Assembly: GCA_963678705.1 (NCBI GenBank)
Contig: OY783208.1
Span: 15,683,782-15,747,781 of the forward strand
DNA length: 64,000 nt
From: Panorpa germanica
Lineage: Eukaryota; Arthropoda; Insecta; Mecoptera; Panorpidae
Reading direction: 5' to 3'
In this document: positions 12,217 to 20,413 of the stretch, in pieces
How positions within the stretch are numbered: position 1 is the first letter of the stretch
Layout: each line of letters begins with the position of its first letter
Program-made: the position numbers and the translations under genes
The notes under the pieces: generated by a model
Database searches by the model: none
What the model was told of the DNA's origin: nothing
Seen by the model: the letters and a program-made list of their open reading frames with translations, nothing else

Positions 12217-13737
12217 TTAGTTAAGTTCATAACTACTTTGTAGTACGAGTTTCTTTAATAAAATTTTTAGCTGTTCTAAAATTGTCATATTTGGACAGGG
12301 TATATCAAACATTGATAAGTCTTTTTTACCTGATCTAATTAATGAATTTGAAAACTCACTATACTCATAAAAATTATTATTATGAAAAAAATATAATAGT
12401 CCGTTTATATATCTAAATACATTAGAAACGTTCAATGGTATCCCCGGAAATAAGTCTGATAAGAGACCATGACGTTTTGGAGATAACGAACACTCATTTA
12501 GTTCTATATAAAGGTTATCATAAAAAACATATGTTTGACCAGTATATGAGTTAAAAATACTTGTAATCATTTTATTTTGCGGAATGCCTAATCTTTGTAA
12601 AGGAACTCCATTGTAATTATTATTTACTTCAAAACTAGGATAACTCATTATGTAAAATAACTCATCAACAATTATTAATATTTCACCTGAAGGTCTTTGA
12701 TATATATGAGATATTTTTTCTATATCTTTAGGTAAAAATTTTAAATAATCTGTTATCAGTTCCGGTTCCTGATATATCTTATCACCAATTTTTATTCTCC
12801 ACACATACTTGTTATAAAATATATAGAGATTATGATTCACAATTAAAAACGTATCTATATTTTTATATACATTACAAAGAATAGGTTTATTGGTTGGAGC
12901 GTTTGAAATAGTTGTTGGAATACTAGTTGGAATAGTAGTTGGAATTATTGGAGTTATTGGAGGACCATATAACCTCTGAACTGCATAAATATCATCTTGA
13001 CTGAGATTATTCTTTCTTCTATAATAAGGAAACATTATTGCTTTTTCATGTGCAGAATGTTCAATACCTAACGTATGTCCAATTTCATGTATTAATACAG
13101 AATACAAACTAGTTCTTTTAGTATCTCCTTCGGAGCGCTCTGAAAGAGTATCATTATCATACAAATCCCAATCTTCAGACCTATCTAAATGAATTTCTAA
13201 ACAACTATTATTTGTATTAGGATACGTAGCATGTGCTAATACTGTTCCTTCGCCATCAAAATCCCAATTACAAAAACCTTTTGTACATCGAGCATTATTT
13301 TTATGTTTATGTATATCGCTTGCAAACGAAATTAATATATCAGGCTTATAAATATTATTATAAAAAGTAAGACCACTGACTATCGACCAAACATTAAAAG
13401 CTTTTTGAGTAATTTCTTTGTGTATTGATTGAGCTAAAGCAAAATGCCAATACAAAGTTTTTCTATCCCATTTCGTTGTATGAATTCTATATTGTAAAGG
13501 ATTATCTTCATTTCCACATCTTGGTGTTTTAATTAACTTTAATGCTTTATCAATAGGTAAATTAAAATATTCTTGAAAAAGTATTAAAGAGCCTTCAGAG
13601 TCTTTAGTACTCTCCGGAGCGCTACTATTAGAAGTTGAGAAACCAAAATTATTTAAATATTTTTCAATGTTTTTATCGGAGTCTTCGTTTGTTGAAAATA
13701 TTGGTAAAAGAAATAAAAAGTAAAAAATATATATCAT
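12217..13737 (-). CDS. Secreted matrix metalloproteinase with hemopexin domain (Polinton cargo)
   Basis: A 506-residue, intronless, apparently intact MMP. A signal peptide covers about residues 1-16. A propeptide ends in the cysteine switch TPRCGNEDN (C74), which keeps the enzyme latent. The catalytic domain holds the zinc site HEIGHTLGIEH (H217, H221, H227; E218 catalytic) and the Met-turn methionine M235 in AIMFPYY. A Pro/Thr hinge covers about 259-285. The hemopexin-like region runs from C288 to about C481, the pair expected to close the propeller. Its start is TAAATG, as in the neighbouring virus-type genes, so it belongs to the element. Two copies of the GC-rich motif lie in frame (residues ~198-205 in the loop before the zinc helix; ~38-44 in the propeptide) and add Ser/Glu-rich residues. 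Likely cleaves extracellular matrix or basement membrane. Vertebrate and insect MMPs and baculovirus vMMPs share this plan; capture from a host is inferred. Confidence 0.9.
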   Translation of the reverse strand: MIYIFYFLFLLPIFSTNEDSDKNIEKYLNNFGFSTSNSSAPESTKDSEGSLILFQEYFNLPIDKALKLIKTPRCGNEDNPLQYRIHTTKWDRKTLYWHFALAQSIHKEITQKAFNVWSIVSGLTFYNNIYKPDILISFASDIHKHKNNARCTKGFCNWDFDGEGTVLAHATYPNTNNSCLEIHLDRSEDWDLYDNDTLSERSEGDTKRTSLYSVLIHEIGHTLGIEHSAHEKAIMFPYYRRKNNLSQDDIYAVQRLYGPPITPIIPTTIPTSIPTTISNAPTNKPILCNVYKNIDTFLIVNHNLYIFYNKYVWRIKIGDKIYQEPELITDYLKFLPKDIEKISHIYQRPSGEILIIVDELFYIMSYPSFEVNNNYNGVPLQRLGIPQNKMITSIFNSYTGQTYVFYDNLYIELNECSLSPKRHGLLSDLFPGIPLNVSNVFRYINGLLYFFHNNNFYEYSEFSNSLIRSGKKDLSMFDIPCPNMTILEQLKILLKKLVLQSSYELN

Positions 13738-13831
13738 TTATATATTTAATAGTATCTGCTTCACAGTGCTCGGAACGAGTGTCTCCTTTTTAAGGAACGC
13801 ATATGTATCTCCTTTTTAAGGAACACTGTTG
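13738..13831. other. Short spacer with degenerate GC-rich motif copies
   Basis: The MMP/capsid spacer contains CAGTGCTCGGAACGAGTGTC and a direct repeat of TATCTCCTTTTTAAGGAAC (near 13770 and 13805), which resemble decayed copies of the scattered TCTCCTTCGGAGCGCT motif. Small stem-loops (CTCCTT…AAGGA) could form in the RNA and might act as terminators or processing sites between the two genes; that is speculative. Confidence 0.35.
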
Positions 13832-15043
13832 TTAAATAGTCTCCTCAAATTTATTTAAAACCATATCAAATTTATTTTTAATATGAGATAACAACATAAT
13901 ATAACAACATGTATCATTTTCAACTTTCTTATCAAGATCAACATGTAAAAATATTGTTTTATTTGAAATTTCTGTATCTGTTGGTTGACAAGTTAAATCA
14001 ACTAAATAAACAGGTCCAAGTTCTTTATAACTTTTTATATCATAGAACATATTTTTATCTGTTATAGAAAATATTTTTTTATAAGACTGATATGTCATAT
14101 ATGCAATATTATATTTATCCTTATCAAAATCTAAATTTTGACTTTCTTCTGGATATCTATTTCCGTTAATAGTGAAATAATAATTTTTAACATATTTATG
14201 ATTAAACTCACTCATATCTTTCAATTGATTATTAGATTTATTTACTTGGAAAGCGAATATTCCAAATAACGGTTGTTTGTGGCTTCTATAATCTGTAGTA
14301 ATATCAAGTTTCAATGATTTTCCAGACATACTCTCATTCAATATTTTAATACATTGCCATCTATAATAATTCAAAATATAATTTCCTTCTTCACTTAGAG
14401 TTTTTAATTCATCAAGTAACATTGTACAACCAATAGTATCATATTCAAGCAATGGAGTATATAAATAAATATCAGTAATTATAATTTTACCCTCAGCAAC
14501 ATCATTCGCTCTATAAATTGCATCATTATCATGATTCATTGTAAATATAAATTCATCAGCACTACCCCAAATTATATTATCAGTATCACATATTCCTAAT
14601 CCTAAATCAGATAAAGGTACTAATGCTGTAAAAATACCACCATGTTCAAAATTTGAAATAAATCCAGTATTTAAATTATTTGTATCAGTTTTTGTTTTTG
14701 TAATTACTCCCTTCATTGTACTTGCAACTCCAACGTTTTCAATTAGATCAATTTTGTAATTATGTTTTTTATATTCAATGGTTTTAAATTTATGTGCTAC
14801 AAAATTATTTATTAATTTAACTACAGTTTCATTACCATAATTTTTTTCATCTGTTTGTTTATATTCTCCCTCAATATAAATATGAATATTTTTTAAATTT
14901 AGAAAGCAGTTATTATTATAATCAAGTTTAAAAGATATTGCTGCATTTTCTTTATTTATATCCCGTCTATCAAATTTTGGATAAAATTTCTTGTATTCAT
15001 TACGAATTAAATATTTGTTATATTTATCAAAAACTTCGGCCAT
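13832..15043 (-). CDS. Polinton major capsid protein (double jelly-roll)
   Basis: 403 residues, rich in beta-strand-like text, with N-terminal phrases RRDINKENAAISFKLDYN and HIYIEGEY and mid-protein phrases VPLSDLGLGICDTDN and YKKHNYKIDLIENVGVAS, all typical of Polinton/adintovirus hexon-type capsid proteins. It would form the pseudo-hexagonal capsomers of an icosahedral virion assembled with the minor capsid protein, ATPase and protease encoded nearby. The start is ATG in a TAAATG context. The frame is uninterrupted and somewhat short for the family, which commonly exceeds 500 residues in other lineages. Its 5' end overlaps the displaced 3' end of the protease frame by 37 bp. Identification is by pattern, without alignment. 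Confidence 0.8.
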   Translation of the reverse strand: MAEVFDKYNKYLIRNEYKKFYPKFDRRDINKENAAISFKLDYNNNCFLNLKNIHIYIEGEYKQTDEKNYGNETVVKLINNFVAHKFKTIEYKKHNYKIDLIENVGVASTMKGVITKTKTDTNNLNTGFISNFEHGGIFTALVPLSDLGLGICDTDNIIWGSADEFIFTMNHDNDAIYRANDVAEGKIIITDIYLYTPLLEYDTIGCTMLLDELKTLSEEGNYILNYYRWQCIKILNESMSGKSLKLDITTDYRSHKQPLFGIFAFQVNKSNNQLKDMSEFNHKYVKNYYFTINGNRYPEESQNLDFDKDKYNIAYMTYQSYKKIFSITDKNMFYDIKSYKELGPVYLVDLTCQPTDTEISNKTIFLHVDLDKKVENDTCCYIMLLSHIKNKFDMVLNKFEETI

Positions 15044-15447
15044 TTATTAGAATAAAAAAGATTATGCTTTGCATCGCTCCGAAGGAGATTCTCCTTTGCA
15101 TTGCTCCAAAAGTTCTTTAAGTAAAATAAACAGAGATGTCCACAAATTGGTGGATCATTATATTGTTGAATTCGTGTATCATTATAAAATATCTCCGAAG
15201 GTTGTGAGAAATACTTTACTAATTCTTTTGGTGGTTTAGCGTTTCCATAAGAATCAAAATAATATATTTTATTATTCTTTTTATAATAAGCAGTCCAATG
15301 ACTTCCTGTTTGATATGAATTTTGTAAATTTATAATTCCACATTCAATATTATTTGGTTTATCTGGTAATTCATCTTTCATAAACACACCTCTAAAATTT
15401 TTAATTTTTAATTTTTCTACTAAGTTTTCAATATCTATGTTTGACAA
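15007..15447 (-). CDS. Adenain-like capsid maturation cysteine protease (no ATG)
   Basis: About 146 residues resembling the adenovirus-type protease of Polintons. Catalytic residues visible are H50 (TGSHW), D65 (YYFDSYG), a Gln in RIQQY (about 94) and C102 in PPICGHLCLFYL. It would process virion precursors during maturation. The frame has no ATG at its 5' end: the first start-like codon is TTG at 15445-15447, and the first internal ATG is codon 23. Upstream it stays open back through a 13-base poly-A run (15477-15489) into the gene for the hydrophobic virion protein; the two are often one fused protein in relatives. A GC-rich motif copy sits at this junction, and another (15066-15112) encodes part of the C-terminus and lies beside the overlap with the capsid gene. 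Frame damage by motif insertion or homopolymer slippage is likely. Confidence 0.78.
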   Translation of the reverse strand: MSNIDIENLVEKLKIKNFRGVFMKDELPDKPNNIECGIINLQNSYQTGSHWTAYYKKNNKIYYFDSYGNAKPPKELVKYFSQPSEIFYNDTRIQQYNDPPICGHLCLFYLKNFWSNAKENLLRSDAKHNLFYSNKWPKFLINITNI

Positions 15448-15887
15448 TGGCTGTAACTCCTTTGGAGCGCTGAATCTTTTTTTTTTTTTGATAGGCCTCG
15501 ACCTGTCTTCTCCATTGCTAAATCATGTCTTTTTTGTTCTTCAAGTTCTTTATCTTTAGATGATTTATTTATAACTGAATTAGTAATTGCAGATGCTCCA
15601 CCAATTAATGATCCTAAAGCTGCTAATCCCGCAAATACTAATGGAAGAAATCCACCCTCATGATTTTTTTTCAGAGCCTCAAAGGAGATTTTTATTCTAC
15701 AACCTGTTTTCTCTTTTATTGCCTTCTTAATTCTATTTGATAATCTTTTTGTTAATAATATTTTATTTTCACCACCACTAATTAATTGATCATATTTTAA
15801 GTGAATTAAAATATCTTTTTTATCCTTATAGGCTTTATTAATATTACTAGTTTGATGTTTTGTTAAATTTGTTTGGAATGTTTCCAT
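15435..15887 (-). CDS. Hydrophobic virion protein (adenovirus pX/pVI-like position)
   Basis: 150 residues with an ATG in TAAATG context. A basic N-terminal half (KRLSNRIKKAIKEKTGCRIK) precedes a Gly/Ala-rich hydrophobic stretch at about residues 78-105 (EGGFLPLVFAGLAALGSLIG), then a charged helix (EEQKRHDLAMEKTGRG). Polintons and adintoviruses commonly encode such a protein next to the protease, and it has been compared with adenovirus core or membrane-active proteins. The role is presumed to be in the virion interior, perhaps membrane disruption at entry. The last ~12 residues derive from a GC-rich motif copy after the poly-A run, so the natural C-terminus is probably lost or frameshifted. 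Confidence 0.65.
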   Translation of the reverse strand: METFQTNLTKHQTSNINKAYKDKKDILIHLKYDQLISGGENKILLTKRLSNRIKKAIKEKTGCRIKISFEALKKNHEGGFLPLVFAGLAALGSLIGGASAITNSVINKSSKDKELEEQKRHDLAMEKTGRGLSKKKKDSALQRSYSHCQT

Positions 15888-15916
15888 TTATTACTAAAAT
15901 AAAGTATCTCTCCTTT

Positions 15917-16435
15917 TTATGCTAATCCAAAACCAATTTTATGTTTTAATTTCATTCCTGTTGTAACAAGCCAAGCATTTGTTTTTTCACCAACCGAAGA
16001 AGAACTCTTAACTCTATTCCAAGCTTTCTGTTCTAAAACTTTATCAGCTTCATGTCTCTTTTCCAAGTCTTTATTTTCACTATAAGCAATATCATGTTCT
16101 TTACAAGCTTCGTCTAAACCATTAATTCCTTTATCACCTCTTGCTAATCTATCATGTAATTTAGTACCAGGACCACAATAATTATATCCAGGAAGATGCA
16201 TTTCAAATGGTAGGGTATTTATAATTGTATTTAGTATACCTGATCCTCTTATAATTTTCTTTGGTAATGATGTTGCAATTTTTATTAAATATTCACACCC
16301 TTTTGGAGTATCTAATATTTTTTCAATTTCATTATTAAAAAATTTTAACACTCCTAATTTTTCATTATGAAAATTATTATTTCCTGCATTTTCTTGTGCA
16401 TTAATATATTGTAAACGATTTATAAATTGATTCAA
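15917..16435 (-). CDS. Parvovirus-type phospholipase A2 domain protein (5' end disturbed)
   Basis: The 172-codon open frame contains a secreted-type PLA2 core as in parvovirus VP1 unique regions: calcium loop YNYCGPGTKL (about 85-93) and catalytic helix LDEACKEHDIAY (H114-D115, Y118), preceded by LPGY. In parvoviruses this enzyme opens the endosomal membrane during entry, and a similar role is inferred for Polinton virions. No ATG exists in this frame before codon 79; the first listed codon is TTG. An ATG in perfect TAAATG context lies at 16519-16521 in another frame, and a GC-rich motif copy (16489-16512) sits between it and the PLA2 frame. The likely reading is that the original start was separated from its frame by that insertion. 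Confidence 0.8.
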   Translation of the reverse strand: MNQFINRLQYINAQENAGNNNFHNEKLGVLKFFNNEIEKILDTPKGCEYLIKIATSLPKKIIRGSGILNTIINTLPFEMHLPGYNYCGPGTKLHDRLARGDKGINGLDEACKEHDIAYSENKDLEKRHEADKVLEQKAWNRVKSSSSVGEKTNAWLVTTGMKLKHKIGFGLA

Positions 16436-16518
16436 ATTTGAAATATATTGAACTTCTATTTTATTATCATTGTATTCTTTCCATTGAAAGCGCTCCGAAG
16501 AAGATTCTCTCCAATACC

Positions 16519-16524
16519 CATTTA
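16519..16524 (-). promoter_or_regulatory. Orphan TAAATG start for the PLA2 gene, overlapping upstream stop
   Basis: On the minus strand TAA (16524-16522) is the stop codon of the upstream 294-residue gene and is joined directly to ATG (16521-16519). The frame from this ATG closes after about 21 codons because the GC-rich motif follows. The TAAATG context matches the other genes of the element. Confidence 0.5.
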
Positions 16525-17406
16525 ATCCTGACCCCTTTTTTTAGATCTAATAAAAATATTATAATATTCATCCACCGGAACGCGGCCTTTTTTAACAGTT
16601 TTAATATAATCATAAATATATGTTAAAAATTTACTCCATTTTTGACCTTTTGAATTTCGAGGAGTTGTTACACCGTTTATATTAGTAGTATATAAAGCAT
16701 CAGAATTTAATATGACTTCTCTATATGCTATATAATCCTCTTCTGTAAATAATTGTAGATCAGGTTTACCATCATAAGTTAATAAATACCATAATCCTTC
16801 AGTTCCTTTATATTTTTTTTCACCAATAGTAATTCCATCATCTTTATCAAGTATCATTATACTATCTCCAATTCTTAATATACCTTTTACATATCCAGGT
16901 CCAAATGTTTTATCACGATCATATGATGGATCATCCATTTCTTTTAAAAACTTTGTTGCATTTTTTCCATATATTTCATAATTTATTGGTGGACCTTCAT
17001 AGGAGATTCTTTTTGGACTCTTTGGAGGAGAGATTTCTTCTATACTTTCTGGACGCAATATTTCAATTTTTGGAAGAGGTACTAAAGATGTACTTTTAAC
17101 AATATCTTCATCTATTTTACCTAACGCTGATAATAATGGAGCATATTCTTTTTCTTTAGTGGTCTTATATTTTAAATTTTGTAATTCAATTTTTTTATAT
17201 TTCTCATATAGTTTATTTCTAATCTCATCTGCTTTTTCTGCTTCTAATAATTTATCTGATTTTGTTTTGTAACGCACTGAAGGCTCTAATGTTTTCTTTT
17301 TTTCCTCAGAGATTTGTATAGATCCTTTTTTATATGTTTTAATTAATTTATCTCGCATTTTATCTATTTTTTTAGCTTCGGAAACGGTTAAGATGTCTCC
17401 TTCCAT
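16522..17406 (-). CDS. Conserved Polinton protein of unknown function
   Basis: 294 residues, ATG in TAAATG context, uninterrupted. The N-terminal half (about 1-140) is Lys/Glu-rich and helical, likely coiled-coil, with a Pro-rich stretch (EEISPPKSPKRISYEGPP). The C-terminal half contains GYVKGILRIGDSIMILDKDD, then TEGLWYLLTYDGKPD and YREVILNSDA, and ends basic (SKKRGQD). A GxPGLW…-type domain of this sort recurs in Polintons and related adintovirus-like elements beside the capsid genes, so a virion structural or assembly role is plausible. I cannot assign a biochemical activity. It lies 29 bp from the packaging ATPase gene, and its stop overlaps the next TAAATG. Confidence 0.6.
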   Translation of the reverse strand: MEGDILTVSEAKKIDKMRDKLIKTYKKGSIQISEEKKKTLEPSVRYKTKSDKLLEAEKADEIRNKLYEKYKKIELQNLKYKTTKEKEYAPLLSALGKIDEDIVKSTSLVPLPKIEILRPESIEEISPPKSPKRISYEGPPINYEIYGKNATKFLKEMDDPSYDRDKTFGPGYVKGILRIGDSIMILDKDDGITIGEKKYKGTEGLWYLLTYDGKPDLQLFTEEDYIAYREVILNSDALYTTNINGVTTPRNSKGQKWSKFLTYIYDYIKTVKKGRVPVDEYYNIFIRSKKRGQD

Positions 17407-17435
17407 TTATTAATAAAATAATGCATTGTTCCTTT

Positions 17436-18104
17436 TCAAAGAGCATCGACACTCTTAATATATCCATCAACGTCTTTAAACATATAACATTCATTAATAT
17501 TATCTTTTTCACGATTGATACATAAGAAACCATATTTTATTTTCCAACATTTATTACATAACTCTTTAAATTTATTTAAATCCATATCAGCACCGACAAT
17601 TGTTTTATGAATCTCCTGAATACTATATAAATCCTGTTTAAACAATATAAGTAAATTACAATTATTTCTAATCAAATTTTTATTTGTTTCAAGAAAACTT
17701 TGACTAAGATAAAAACAAGATAATTTTTTATGTCTTCCACTATAAAAATATTTTTTAAACATATCTTGATCTTCTACTAAACAATCATCAAACACAACAA
17801 CACTATCAGTTATACAATCTTCAACAGGAATAATATTTTCACAATTATTAAAATGCGAATCCACTGTATCTATCTCACTAAAAATTCTTTCTAATGCTTT
17901 ATATATTTTTTGATTTAATGTTGTTGTATAAATATATAGACCTTTGAATTCTATAAAAGGTTGTGTAAGAAAATTAAATAATAACCATGTTTTACCACAA
18001 TTTGATGGACCACATAATAAACATCTTAATGGTTTTGGAAATATTCTTTTTGTGTTTTTCTGTTCTTCAAATATATAATCTTTTATTTGGAATACGTTAG
18101 TCAT
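17436..18104 (-). CDS. FtsK/HerA-type genome-packaging ATPase
   Basis: 222 residues. Walker A is CGPSNCGKTW (residues 31-40, with LRCLL before it) and Walker B is SVVVFDDC (101-108); a short C-terminal region follows. Size and order match the packaging ATPases of Polintons, virophages and other double-jelly-roll viruses, which pump DNA into the capsid. The start is ATG in TAAATG context and overlaps the end of the minor capsid gene by 8 bp (18097-18104), suggesting a tightly packed unit. The frame is intact. Confidence 0.88.
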   Translation of the reverse strand: MTNVFQIKDYIFEEQKNTKRIFPKPLRCLLCGPSNCGKTWLLFNFLTQPFIEFKGLYIYTTTLNQKIYKALERIFSEIDTVDSHFNNCENIIPVEDCITDSVVVFDDCLVEDQDMFKKYFYSGRHKKLSCFYLSQSFLETNKNLIRNNCNLLILFKQDLYSIQEIHKTIVGADMDLNKFKELCNKCWKIKYGFLCINREKDNINECYMFKDVDGYIKSVDAL

Positions 18105-18990
18105 TTATTAAACAACAAAAATGTAAATATGTTATAACTCTACTAAAAATTTGACACTTATTTCCTTCTAAGTCATAAACATTTAAAATAATTTCTTGAA
18201 ATTTATCAATTCGATCTGATATATCAATATAAATAATTTCATTTGGATTTAAAAACTGTCTTGCAATATTTGTATCTAATTTAAATACATAAAGTAAATT
18301 ATCGTCTTTATGTGAATGTGGATGATTATCATGATTTGAATGACTTGATTCTACAATATTACAATGAATTTCATATAAATTATTATTAATAACTCTTTTT
18401 TCTTTAGGTAATATAAGAGGACCTTCTATAATTTTATTTTGTGGAACAATACCAATTCCAATTATATTATTAATTGTTTTTGAAAATATTAATTTAACTG
18501 GACTATTAATTTTTACTTTATTTTGATTAACAACATCCATTACAAATAAACCATAATCAAAAAATTTTTGAGAACTATGAAAACTTTTTTCTTTTGGTAT
18601 TTCTCCAGATGGTGTAAAAGTTACATAATTTAAAAAATCATCAGCATTTTCCTCAGAAATATCAAATACATGCCGATTATTATTAATTTTAAATTTTTCA
18701 GATTTTATTATATAAACCATACGAGTTAAAAATTGTATAATTTTTGTTTCCAAATCATTAATAGAATACCTACCTGCTTTTACATTACAAATTAATAAAT
18801 AATGACCATATATAGTTTCCCAAATAATATCTATATTAAATTCAGGATATTCTAATTTTGTAAAAATATTTATATGAATTAAATCATATTTAATACCAGA
18901 TACTCCAATATTATATTTTTTATGTGGATGAAGAATAATTGGATGTTCAAATGTCAATTTGTTTCCAATAATTTTAATAAATTTTCCCAT
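18097..18990 (-). CDS. Polinton minor capsid (penton-type) protein
   Basis: 297 residues; the opening MGKFIKIIGNKLTFEHPI followed by HPHKKYNIGVSGIKYDL is typical of the Polinton minor capsid protein, a single jelly-roll expected to form pentons at the capsid vertices. A His-rich loop (HSNHDNHPHSHKDD) near residues 216-230 could bind metal. Its start is AATAATG, the only one of the element's clear starts that lacks TAAATG. It sits between the integrase and ATPase genes, the common Polinton neighbourhood. Assignment is from position and pattern. Confidence 0.72.
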   Translation of the reverse strand: MGKFIKIIGNKLTFEHPIILHPHKKYNIGVSGIKYDLIHINIFTKLEYPEFNIDIIWETIYGHYLLICNVKAGRYSINDLETKIIQFLTRMVYIIKSEKFKINNNRHVFDISEENADDFLNYVTFTPSGEIPKEKSFHSSQKFFDYGLFVMDVVNQNKVKINSPVKLIFSKTINNIIGIGIVPQNKIIEGPLILPKEKRVINNNLYEIHCNIVESSHSNHDNHPHSHKDDNLLYVFKLDTNIARQFLNPNEIIYIDISDRIDKFQEIILNVYDLEGNKCQIFSRVITYLHFCCLIND

Positions 18991-19010
18991 TATTTATTAT
19001 AGAAAAAAGA

Positions 19011-20003
19011 TTATTTTTTAAGTTTTGTTTTTTGTAACTCTCTTGTATAAAAACTTCCAATAACTTTTCTGTCGTTTGAATCTTTTATTTTATAAGTTAC
19101 AGGATTAGTATTCATAATTTTAGAAATTTCAAATATTTCATTTGTCCATTTTGTTTCATATTTATTTTTAAATTTATTTGTTGTAACTTTAACGATTCTA
19201 ACTTTATCACCCACTTTATAAATTGGATCATTTTCATTTGGTATTGCCCCATAAACTTTATTAAAAATTTCTTGTTCATTATTTTTATTAACTTCAGAGG
19301 GTTTCATACCAATAGTCCGATGGACATCTTTATAATTATATTCTTCTACCAAACGATCTAATAAGTTTACCCACTTAAAATTTTTATTTGCTGTAAAATA
19401 AGATTTCATTTTTCTATTGAGAGTTCCATTAAATCTTTCAACAATGGCGGATTTCTGCTCATTCTCTGTATGATATAATTTTATATTATATTTATCTAAA
19501 ACAGTTTGAAAATCTTTATTAATAAATTCCAATCCTTTATCAGTGTGTAATAAATTTGGTGGAGAATGTTTCTTCAATATACTTTCAAATGCGTTTGCAA
19601 CTGTTTTGCCTGTTTTATTTTTTAAAGGTATAACCCAAGCGAATTTTGAAAACGTATCAATAACTGTTAACATATAATTATAACCTTCATTTTCTTTTTC
19701 ATATAATTTCATATAAACTAAATCAGCAGCCCATAAATCATTAATTCCATAAGTTTTAATTTGTCTTCGTTTAAATTTTTTATTAACAGGTTTATGTAAT
19801 TCAACAGCTTCTTTTAATGAGATCTCATCAACGAAAAAATTTTTTTTTTTTTGATTTGGATCTTTTATAAATAAACTTTTTTTTCCACCACATTCAGAAC
19901 ATATTGCTGAAATTCTAAATTTACCTGTTTTTGTTTTTACGATTTCAGATTTAGAATTAGCTGTTTTCTTTTTACATCTAAGACAATTAATATTTTTATC
20001 CAT
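19011..20003 (-). CDS. Retroviral-type (rve) integrase
   Basis: 330 residues, intact. An N-terminal zinc-ribbon-like segment has CLRC and CSEC pairs (residues 7-10 and 35-38). The RNase H-fold core shows D94 (WAADLVYM), D155 (LLHTDKGLEF) and E189 (SAIVERFNG), a D,D,E triad with 33 residues between the last two. The C-terminal part (from about 255, YKVGDKVRIVKV) is an SH3/chromo-like DNA- or chromatin-binding tail. It inserts the linear Polinton genome, giving the 6-bp target duplication seen at the ends. Start is ATG in TAAATG context. This is one of the two hallmark genes of the element. Confidence 0.93.
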   Translation of the reverse strand: MDKNINCLRCKKKTANSKSEIVKTKTGKFRISAICSECGGKKSLFIKDPNQKKKNFFVDEISLKEAVELHKPVNKKFKRRQIKTYGINDLWAADLVYMKLYEKENEGYNYMLTVIDTFSKFAWVIPLKNKTGKTVANAFESILKKHSPPNLLHTDKGLEFINKDFQTVLDKYNIKLYHTENEQKSAIVERFNGTLNRKMKSYFTANKNFKWVNLLDRLVEEYNYKDVHRTIGMKPSEVNKNNEQEIFNKVYGAIPNENDPIYKVGDKVRIVKVTTNKFKNKYETKWTNEIFEISKIMNTNPVTYKIKDSNDRKVIGSFYTRELQKTKLKK

Positions 20004-20015
20004 TTATTATTAAAA

Positions 20016-20396
20016 TTATATTCCATTTATGTTTACTTGTTGTAAATATTTATCTCTTGGAAAGAATTTTAAATTTTCAATAAAATCTGCTTCACGAATA
20101 AAAAAATCTTGTTCATTTAATTGTTGAGCTTTTTTATAATCTATTATTTGTTTATAAAATTTATATCCTAATAGATATTCAACAGTTCTTTCTTTTATAG
20201 ACATAGTTTTTTCTAAAATTTCGAATATCACTGAGGCTAAACTCAATACTGATAAAGGAAAATAAATATAACCTGATGCACCAAGAGTTATAAAAATCAT
20301 TTTACAACTTGTAAATAATATATTAAAATTATTATAAAATTCATGACTTTTTCTATAAACATATAAACGGTTTTTTAAATAGATATCAACATCCAT
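20016..20396 (-). CDS. Small membrane protein, unknown role
   Basis: 126 residues, ATG in TAAATG context. A short basic/aromatic N-terminus precedes two adjacent hydrophobic segments (about 29-44 and 46-62) separated by a Gly/Tyr turn (GASGYIYFP), then a charged helical tail (SIKERTVEYLLGYKFYKQ…). The plan, a helical hairpin plus cytoplasmic helix, recalls SLATT-type or small holin-like membrane proteins, but no motif is decisive. Only 12 bp separate it from the integrase gene. It may act in membrane remodelling or release. Confidence 0.5.
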   Translation of the reverse strand: MDVDIYLKNRLYVYRKSHEFYNNFNILFTSCKMIFITLGASGYIYFPLSVLSLASVIFEILEKTMSIKERTVEYLLGYKFYKQIIDYKKAQQLNEQDFFIREADFIENLKFFPRDKYLQQVNINGI

Positions 20397-20413
20397 TTAT
20401 ATTATAAATTTTA

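Noticed and set aside
12180..12260. tRNA-like T-arm (GTTCGAATCCCAC on the minus strand) just after the MMP stop
   Set aside because: The T-stem has a mismatch and no matching acceptor, D-arm or anticodon arm could be found in the upstream sequence, which is MMP coding.
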